From Gammaproteobacteria bacterium (GTDB lineage: Bacteria > Pseudomonadota > Gammaproteobacteria > Steroidobacterales > Steroidobacteraceae): DNA of 57,335 nt. Position numbers and translations under genes: made by a program. Under the pieces are notes generated by a model. The model did no database searches, was not told the origin of the DNA, and was given only the letters and a program-made list of their open reading frames with translations. Location: contig JAGWPE010000241.1 in NCBI GenBank assembly GCA_028870635.1, positions 1 to 57,335 of the forward strand, written 5' to 3'. Positions 51,503 to 57,335 of this stretch are shown here, one piece after another (the first letter of the stretch is position 1; the number at the start of each line of letters is the position of its first letter).

Positions 51503-52750
51503 TCAAGGATTGTGGACGACGTCCCCGACCTTGATCGTGTCGGAAGAGCCCACGATCAGCCCGAAGCTGAGTTGCGGATAGGTCTTGAAGACGAGCACTG
51601 TGCCGGCCCGCTCATCGGGCAGCCGCACCCGCGGTGCGAGTGATGTACCCATGGAGCCGAGGTGCCGGAGTACCCCGCCATGGGGGCCGTAGGTGTCACG
51701 CACCACTTCACCGGCCTGATCCACTTCCAGCACGTTGCCGGGCTCGAGTCCGGCATCCGACCCGCGGTTGATCACCACGATGTCATATTGCCCGGCGAGA
51801 TCGCTGACCCCGGTGTCCCCCACGATCCAGGCGATCCTGCCGTTGACCTGGGTGGAGGGGGCGCGGGGCTCCAGGTTCAGAGGCAGCTGCTCGTTCGTCG
51901 ACAGCAGCTTGTCGCCCCGCAGCGTCTCGCGCGAAGTGTCGATGAGCTCGGCGCGCGCCGGGCGGGTGACCGGCTGGGTGATCAAAGCGGTTGCCGTATA
52001 GATTCCGAGGTAGCCCAGCACGTGCCCGTTATCCGGGTCGCGCAGCTGCTCGCTGACATGGATGACGCTGTAGCGCGCGTGCTGCTCGGGCCCGAGGCCG
52101 CGGATGTAGGCGATGTGCCCGGAGCCGGCGATCACGTGCTCGTTGCGGAATGCGACGATATGCGGCGCATCGCGCGCTTCCTGCTTGGTGAGCACCGTCG
52201 GCCGCTCGAGAAATGCGGCGATGGAGGCGTACGGGATCGTCGGGATCGCGGCCGTGATCGGCGTGCTGCGCAATCGGGGCTCGAGCCGCAGGGCGCTCGC
52301 CTCGACCAGCCGGACCTGCGGCCGGCCCTTGCCGTCATAGGCCAAGGCCAGCTTGTCGCCCGGATAGATCAGGTGAGGATTCCGGATGTTCGGATTGATG
52401 TACCAGACCTCAGGCCAATCCCAGGGGTCTCGCAGGTACATCGAGGCGATGCCCCAGAGCGTGTCGCCGCGCTTGACGGTGTACGTCAGCGGCGCGTTCG
52501 GATTCACCTGCGGAGCCGGTGCAGCCTGCGCCTGAGGCTGCTCGCCTGCTGCGGCGACCGCGACCGCGGCCGCGGTCGCGGTCTGGTTATCGTCCGCGGC
52601 TGCAGCCTGGCTGGCGGGCGGGGCCGTATTCTCCGGCACAGCCGGCGGCGTCGCACGGCGCGAGCCATGCAGGAGTGAACAGCCGGCCAGCGTGACCGAC
52701 AAGGCGATACCCGCGGCCAGGCGGGCCCTGAAAGCTTGATTCGAGACCAT
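51503..52750 (-). CDS. LysM-domain lipoprotein
   Basis: 415 residues from ATG at 52750. A signal peptide ends at the lipobox TLAGCS, a Pro/Ala/Gln-rich linker follows, and the LysM domain (YTVKRGDTLWGIASMYLRDP, IRNPHLIYPGDKLAL) lies near ~90-140. The ~270-residue C-terminal part is conserved in the neighbour of def in gammaproteobacteria but has no assigned activity. It should bind peptidoglycan. It is divergent from def. Confidence 0.88.
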   Translation of the reverse strand: MVSNQAFRARLAAGIALSVTLAGCSLLHGSRRATPPAVPENTAPPASQAAAADDNQTATAAAVAVAAAGEQPQAQAAPAPQVNPNAPLTYTVKRGDTLWGIASMYLRDPWDWPEVWYINPNIRNPHLIYPGDKLALAYDGKGRPQVRLVEASALRLEPRLRSTPITAAIPTIPYASIAAFLERPTVLTKQEARDAPHIVAFRNEHVIAGSGHIAYIRGLGPEQHARYSVIHVSEQLRDPDNGHVLGYLGIYTATALITQPVTRPARAELIDTSRETLRGDKLLSTNEQLPLNLEPRAPSTQVNGRIAWIVGDTGVSDLAGQYDIVVINRGSDAGLEPGNVLEVDQAGEVVRDTYGPHGGVLRHLGSMGTSLAPRVRLPDERAGTVLVFKTYPQLSFGLIVGSSDTIKVGDVVHNP

Positions 52751-52956
52751 CCTCAACCCCTTGAGCTAAGCGAACGGGGCGCTCCGGCCGCTGCTACCGC
52801 CGGCTGCGACCAGCTTGAATGGGCGGGCTATAATCGCATGCCGGTACCGGGCGCAGGGTGGCTTAATGTCAAGTTGTGCGCTCGGTCACGGGCCGGCCCG
52901 GGCCGCTTCCCTTCCTCTGCCTTGAACCCGCACTTCCCGCCGCAATCGAACCCCCC

Positions 52957-53499
52957 ATGGCCATTAGAACCATTCTCGAATTCCCCGACCCCCGGCTGCG
53001 CACTCGGGCGCAGCCCGTCACTCGGTTCGATGCGGACCTGCACCGCGTGATCGATGACATGCTCGAGACCATGTATGCCGCGCCAGGCATCGGCCTCGCC
53101 GCCACGCAGGTCGACGTGCACCAGCGGCTGGTCGTAATCGACATCTCGGACGATCGCAACGACCCCCTGGTCCTCATCAATCCTGAGATCCTGTCCCGCG
53201 AGGGCGAGACTGCCACCGAGGAGGGATGCCTGTCCGTTCCCGGTTATTTCGATGAGGTGAAACGCGCGTCCAAAATTCGCGTGCGCGCACAGGACCGCGA
53301 CGGCAAAGTCTTTGAGCGCGACTGCGAGGAAATCCTCGCCGTCTGCGTCCAGCATGAGATGGATCACATCGACGGCAAGCTCTTCGTCGACTATCTCTCC
53401 AGCCTCAAGCGCGAGCGCGTTCGCAAAAAGCTCGAAAAGGAGCGTAAGGAACGCGCCGCCCGAGCGTCCGCGCCTGAGCGCCGCCGCAGCGCTCTTTAG
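52957..53499 (+). CDS. def: Peptide deformylase
   Basis: 180 residues from ATG at 52957. All three motifs are present: [17 protein letters not shown] and QHEMDHIDG, which bind the catalytic metal. It removes the formyl group from new proteins. A charged tail of ~20 residues ([20 protein letters not shown]) extends the end. It leads the def-fmt-rsmB cluster. Confidence 0.96.
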   Translation: MAIRTILEFPDPRLRTRAQPVTRFDADLHRVIDDMLETMYAAPGIGLAATQVDVHQRLVVIDISDDRNDPLVLINPEILSREGETATEEGCLSVPGYFDEVKRASKIRVRAQDRDGKVFERDCEEILAVCVQHEMDHIDGKLFVDYLSSLKRERVRKKLEKERKERAARASAPERRRSAL

Positions 53500-53532
53500 C
53501 GCGCTGCGACACCCGTCTCAACGGCCGCCGCT

Positions 53533-54516
53533 ATGACGCGATTGCGTGTGGCATTCGCCGGCACGCCGGATTTCGCCGTGCCGACGCTGCTGGCGCTCAC
53601 GAGCTCGCCGCACGAGCTCGTCGGCGTACTGACTCAACCAGACCGGCCGCGCGGCCGGGGACAGCGTCTGAGTCCCTCACCCGTGAAGGCTGCCGTCAGC
53701 GGCGCCGTGCCGGTGGCGCAGCCGGCCACGCTCAGATCTCCTGACGACCGGGCACAGCTTGCCGCCTGGCGCCCGGATGTGTTGGTGGTGGTGGCCTATG
53801 GGCTGATCCTGCCCAAAGCGGTGCTCGAGATCCCGCGGCTCGGCTGTGTGAACGTCCATGCCTCGCTCCTGCCGCGCTGGCGGGGCGCTGCGCCGGTCGA
53901 GCGCGCTCTGCTCGCCGGTGACGAGACCACCGGGGTAACCATCATGCTGATGGACGCAGGGCTCGACACCGGGCCCATTCTGCTGCAGCAGCCGCTCGCG
54001 ATCGACCCGCACGACACCGGCGCCACCCTGCGGACGAGGCTCGCCGAGATGGGTGGCCGGCTGCTGCTTGCGGGACTCGAGGGACTTGCCGACGGCACTC
54101 TGAGCCCGCATGCGCAGCCCGCCGAAGGCGTCACCTACGCACGCAAGCTGGAGAAACGCGAAGCGCCCATCGACTGGAGGCGCCCCGCCGCCGAGATCGA
54201 GCGGCAGGTCCGGGCCCTCCAGCCCTGGCCGGTGGCGGAGACCCTCGTGTGCGATCCGCGCACGGGCGCAGCGGAGCGTCTTCTCGTCCATTCCGCCAGA
54301 GTCGCGCCGGACCTCGGCGCGGCTGCCGGCCCGCCCGGCTGTATCGTCGAAACCGACGGACGTCAGGACGGGGGGTACGTTCGCGTCCAGTGCGGTGATG
54401 GTCGCCTGGACCTCCTGACCCTGCAGCGTCCGGGCGGGCAGCGCATGCCGGCCTCGCTGTTCACCCGGGGGGCGCGAGCGCTCGAGCGCTCGATGGTGCT
54501 GGGCGAGCCGGCTTGA
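53533..54516 (+). CDS. fmt: Methionyl-tRNA formyltransferase
   Basis: 327 residues. VAFAGTPDFAVPTLLALTSS, the formyl-folate site VNVHASLLPRWRGAAPVERA and MLMDAGLDTGPILLQQPL are diagnostic. It formylates initiator Met-tRNA, the partner reaction of def. It starts 33 bp after def and overlaps rsmB (TTGA). Confidence 0.96.
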   Translation: MTRLRVAFAGTPDFAVPTLLALTSSPHELVGVLTQPDRPRGRGQRLSPSPVKAAVSGAVPVAQPATLRSPDDRAQLAAWRPDVLVVVAYGLILPKAVLEIPRLGCVNVHASLLPRWRGAAPVERALLAGDETTGVTIMLMDAGLDTGPILLQQPLAIDPHDTGATLRTRLAEMGGRLLLAGLEGLADGTLSPHAQPAEGVTYARKLEKREAPIDWRRPAAEIERQVRALQPWPVAETLVCDPRTGAAERLLVHSARVAPDLGAAAGPPGCIVETDGRQDGGYVRVQCGDGRLDLLTLQRPGGQRMPASLFTRGARALERSMVLGEPA

Positions 54517-55868
54517 GCGGCCGCCCTCAGAAGCCGGGCGCGCAGGCCCTTGCCGAGGCTGCGCGCGCAGTCGCCGCCGTCGTTCGCGGGCGGTCGGCCG
54601 ACGAGGCGCTGGCCGCCTCGGACGCGAGCCCCCGGCGCCCCGCCGTTCGGGCTATCGCGCTGGGCACGATGCGCTGGTACCTGCGCCTGCGCCCGGCCAT
54701 GGAAGCGCTGCTCAGCCGGCCGGAGCAGCTGACCCGCGAAGTCCATGCGCTCCTCATCGCCGCCGCGTATCAGATCGAGTATTCGCGCGACGCTCCGGCG
54801 CTCGTCGTGAGTCTTGCTGTGGACGCAACCCGAGCGCTGGGCCAGCCGCGTGGCGCCGGGCTCGTCAATGCCGTACTGCGCCGATTCGTCCGCGAACGGC
54901 AGGCGCTCCTCGCGGGCGCGGATGCAGATCTGGCCGTCCGCACTGCGCACCCCCGCTGGCTGGTCCAGGCGCTTGCCGACGCCTGGCCTGGGAGCTACGA
55001 GCAGATCCTGCAGGCCAACAATGCGCATCCGCCCATGGTGCTGCGCCTGAATACCCGGCGGCGTCCCCCCGCGGATTACCTTGCCGATCTGGCGGCCGCC
55101 GCACTGGGCGGGTCGCTCGTGGACTGGACCGGCGGCGCCCAGGCCGGCTCGGTCGCCGTGGTGCTGGAGCGGCCGGTCGCGGTGGCCGCGCTACCCGGCT
55201 TCAAAGAGGGGTGGGTGTCCGTGCAGGACGGCGGCGCACAGCTCGCGCCCATGCTGCTCGATGTCTCGCCGGGCATGCGGGTTCTCGATGCATGCGCTGC
55301 TCCGGGGACGAAAACGAGTCATCTGCTCGAGAGCGCAGCCGGCCCGCTCGACCTCACCGCCGTGGACATCGATGCCGGCCGGCTCCGCCGGGTCGAGGAG
55401 AACCTGAGCCGGCTGGGGCTCAGGGCGCGCCTCGTCGCGGCGGATGTGCGTGACCCCGCGTCCTTTTGGGATGGCAGGCCCTTCGACCGCATTCTGGTCG
55501 ATGCGCCGTGCTCCGGCACGGGCGTGATCCGCCGCCACCCCGATATCAAGCTTCTGCGCCGCGCCGAGGACGTCGTGTCCTTCGCCGCGGCCCAGCTCGA
55601 GATCCTGCGTGCGGCGTTCGGAATGCTTGCGCCCGGGGGGCGCCTGGTCTACGCGACGTGCTCGGTCCTGCCGGCGGAGAACGAAGCCGTCGTCAGCCGT
55701 TTCCTGCAAGAGGAGCCGCGGGCGTGTCCGGCCGTCATGCCTCGCGGCGAGGAGCTCGCCCCCGGGGGGCTCGCGCGTCCCGTCGGCACCCAGCTTCTTT
55801 GCGGAGGAGCGGCGGGAAGCGACGGGTTCTATTATGCTTGTCTCGAAAAGACAACGCGCGGAACATGA
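54513..55868 (+). CDS. rsmB: 16S rRNA (cytosine-C5) methyltransferase RsmB
   Basis: 451 residues with a TTG start overlapping the fmt stop. The N-terminal NusB-like domain holds DEALAASDASPRRPAVRAIA. The SAM core has LDACAAPGTKTSHLLE, and the two catalytic cysteines lie in LVDAPCSGTGVIRRHPDIKL and VYATCSVLPAENEAVV. It methylates C967 of 16S rRNA. Confidence 0.95.
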   Translation: MSGRPQKPGAQALAEAARAVAAVVRGRSADEALAASDASPRRPAVRAIALGTMRWYLRLRPAMEALLSRPEQLTREVHALLIAAAYQIEYSRDAPALVVSLAVDATRALGQPRGAGLVNAVLRRFVRERQALLAGADADLAVRTAHPRWLVQALADAWPGSYEQILQANNAHPPMVLRLNTRRRPPADYLADLAAAALGGSLVDWTGGAQAGSVAVVLERPVAVAALPGFKEGWVSVQDGGAQLAPMLLDVSPGMRVLDACAAPGTKTSHLLESAAGPLDLTAVDIDAGRLRRVEENLSRLGLRARLVAADVRDPASFWDGRPFDRILVDAPCSGTGVIRRHPDIKLLRRAEDVVSFAAAQLEILRAAFGMLAPGGRLVYATCSVLPAENEAVVSRFLQEEPRACPAVMPRGEELAPGGLARPVGTQLLCGGAAGSDGFYYACLEKTTRGT

Positions 55869-55914
55869 GTGGCGCGTTAAAGTCCGGGACACTCAAGCAT
55901 CTACCGTTGCATTC

Positions 55915-56535
55915 ATGCCACGATGGTTCTCAGCACCGGGGCGCGCGCTCGCACAGCTGCGCAGGGGTCGCTGGCGGAGCCTGACCACTCTCGCCGGGGT
56001 CCTGCTGCTGGCGCTCTCGGCAACGCTGGCGCTGGCCAATGCCCTGGATGGGGTGCTGGAAGTCAGCTCTGCTTACGTCAATTTCGATCACGGGGTCATC
56101 CAGCTCTACGCGCGTGTCCAGTACCCGCTGAATCCGGCGATCCGCGAGGCGCTGCAGGATGGAGTCACGCTGACGTTCGATGTCGAGGCGAGAGTCGACC
56201 GCGCGCGGCATCTCTGGTTCGATGCGAACGTCGTCGACCTCACGCTGCGGCGGGAGCTTGCCTATCACGTGGTCACCGACCGCTTCGTCGTTCGCGACGT
56301 GCGCAGCGGCGATCAAAAGAGCTTCGACACGCTGAAGGAGGCGCTGGCCTACCTCGGCAAGGTCGATGGCTGGCCCATCCTCGTGGAGCCGCAGCTCGAC
56401 GGAGGGCGCTATATCATCAGCGTGCGCGCCGGTGTGCGGCGCGGCAAGCTGCCCGCATCCCTGCGGGCGCTGCTCTTCTGGACGGATGACTGGCAACGCG
56501 TGAGCAAGTGGTACTCATGGCCCCTGCCGGTGTAA
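55915..56535 (+). CDS. DUF4390 membrane-associated protein
   Basis: 206 residues from ATG at 55915, one N-terminal hydrophobic segment (LTTLAGVLLLALSATLALAN), then DUF4390 (VLEVSSAYVNFDHGVIQLYA, RRELAYHVVTDRFVVRDVRS, LRALLFWTDDWQRVSKWYSW). Function unknown. The family is usually encoded just before ntrY-type kinases, as here, with a 19-bp overlap. Residues may fold in the periplasm. Confidence 0.88.
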   Translation: MPRWFSAPGRALAQLRRGRWRSLTTLAGVLLLALSATLALANALDGVLEVSSAYVNFDHGVIQLYARVQYPLNPAIREALQDGVTLTFDVEARVDRARHLWFDANVVDLTLRRELAYHVVTDRFVVRDVRSGDQKSFDTLKEALAYLGKVDGWPILVEPQLDGGRYIISVRAGVRRGKLPASLRALLFWTDDWQRVSKWYSWPLPV

Positions 56536-57335
56536 GCGACGATCGCGACGCCGCGCACCGGCTGCGCGCACGCCGCCGCGGCGCGTGGTCCCTGGCGCTC
56601 TGGGGCGTCGTCGGCCTCGGCGCGTTGCTGCTCCTGCTCGCCAAGAGCGTGCAGAATTCCTCCGAGTTCGGCCGGCTGCAGCCGTGGATCCTGCTGCTCA
56701 ACATCGCCGGCGTGCTCACTCTCACGGTGCTGCTGGTGCGCAAGCTCTGGCAGCTGGTGCGCGACTACCGCAACCACGTGCCGGGCTCGCGCCTGACGGC
56801 GCGCACCGTGATCATCTTCGGCGCCCTCGTGGTGGCGCCGCTTCTCATCGTCTATCTGTCCTCGCTCGAGTTCCTGAACCGCGGCATCGATAGTTGGTTT
56901 CGGGTGGAGGTGCGCCAGGGGCTGAAGGACGCACTGGTTCTCTCCCGCGCCGCGCTCGACCTGCGGGTGGAGGAATGCTCGCGCCGCACGGAGCTGCTCG
57001 CCCGCTCGCTGACCTCGCGATCCGGCGTGGAGATTCAGACGCGCCTCGATGAGGAGCGGCGCGCAACCGCCGCCTCCGAGATCGTCCTGTTCGGGGGTGA
57101 CGAGCGCATTCTCGCGGCGAGTCTCGAAAACCCGCTGGCCAGCGTGCCGCTCGCGCCACCGGCGGAGCTGGTCCGCCGCGTGAGCGGGCATCGCCCGTAC
57201 GTCAGCCTGGAGCCGCAGTCGGACGGCCAGTACCTCATTCGCATCGGCGCGCCGCTCAGCGAATCGTCCGCCAGTCCGGAGGAACGCTATGTCATGGCGG
57301 TCTATCCGGTGCCGACCCAACTCGCGGCGCTTTCC
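56517..57335 (+). CDS. ntrY: NtrY-type sensor histidine kinase (N-terminal part, runs off the window)
   Basis: 273 codons are visible, without a stop, which is why the ORF track omits it. Transmembrane helices lie at about residues 24-44 (LALWGVVGLGALLLLLAKSV), 59-79 (WILLLNIAGVLTLTVLLVRK) and 96-117 (VIIFGALVVAPLLIVYLSSL). A periplasmic sensor region containing NRGIDSWFRVEVRQGLKDAL follows. This is the NtrY pattern; HAMP, PAS and kinase domains should follow beyond the edge. The position after rsmB-DUF4390 supports it. Confidence 0.82.
   Translation, partial: MAPAGVSDDRDAAHRLRARRRGAWSLALWGVVGLGALLLLLAKSVQNSSEFGRLQPWILLLNIAGVLTLTVLLVRKLWQLVRDYRNHVPGSRLTARTVIIFGALVVAPLLIVYLSSLEFLNRGIDSWFRVEVRQGLKDALVLSRAALDLRVEECSRRTELLARSLTSRSGVEIQTRLDEERRATAASEIVLFGGDERILAASLENPLASVPLAPPAELVRRVSGHRPYVSLEPQSDGQYLIRIGAPLSESSASPEERYVMAVYPVPTQLAALS

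Overview
The window is GC-rich, densely coding DNA from a proteobacterium, most likely a gammaproteobacterium near the Xanthomonadales/Nevskiales. The support is gene order (dprA-smg-topA; LysM-def-fmt-rsmB-DUF4390-ntrY), gspA/gspB-type secretion genes, a FadE-type acyl-CoA dehydrogenase and a STAS-MlaE/MlaF/MlaD transporter. This placement is inferred from gene content; no rRNA or tRNA gene was seen.

1-12.7 kb: the window opens in the last 36 codons of glmS. Exactly 25 bp after its stop codon, at the canonical attTn7 position, a Tn7-like element begins with TGT and four abutting 20-bp TnsB-like sites. It ends at 12687 with ACA preceded by three spaced inverted sites, and is flanked by a 5-bp direct repeat ATTGC. 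No tnsABCD genes are present, so it looks transposase-less. Its cargo is a mosaic of broken genes (hsdM with frameshifts, hsdS start, 5'-truncated rmuC, truncated DDE transposase, hipA piece, fic piece) around four apparently intact genes. Those are an amino-acid permease, a two-gene candidate defence operon (SIR2-like/TIR protein plus membrane-anchored nSTAND ATPase, ATGA-coupled) and a small secreted protein. A degenerate second distal-type end and a 105-bp rmuC duplicate lie inside the element. A second, older glmS-proximal-type end directly abuts the distal target duplication, which points to serial insertion at one att site.

12.7-24.2 kb: two CPBP membrane proteins (the second without the glutamate pair), an exported YqgE-like protein, an S10 carboxypeptidase, rimO, a PEBP protein, an SDR, a methyltransferase with a small coupled partner, a GT4 glycosyltransferase and a Hanks kinase with a receiver-like domain lacking its phosphoacceptor. 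Remnants of an esterase and an MFS transporter are scattered between them.

24.2-42.8 kb: gspB and a deleted/frameshifted gspA, dinB, a DUF3667 protein, fadE, mdh, the mlaE-mlaF-mlaD-lipoprotein operon, rlmJ, an aroE homologue, a glutathione reductase-type flavoenzyme, oligopeptidase A and an HD-domain protein. A hairpin-rich repeat occurs here three times, once in frame inside rlmJ, and a fourth time after topA.

42.8-57.3 kb: a GGDEF-EAL protein, an ABC-F ATPase, dprA-smg-topA, and LysM lipoprotein facing away from def-fmt-rsmB-DUF4390-ntrY, the last running off the window.
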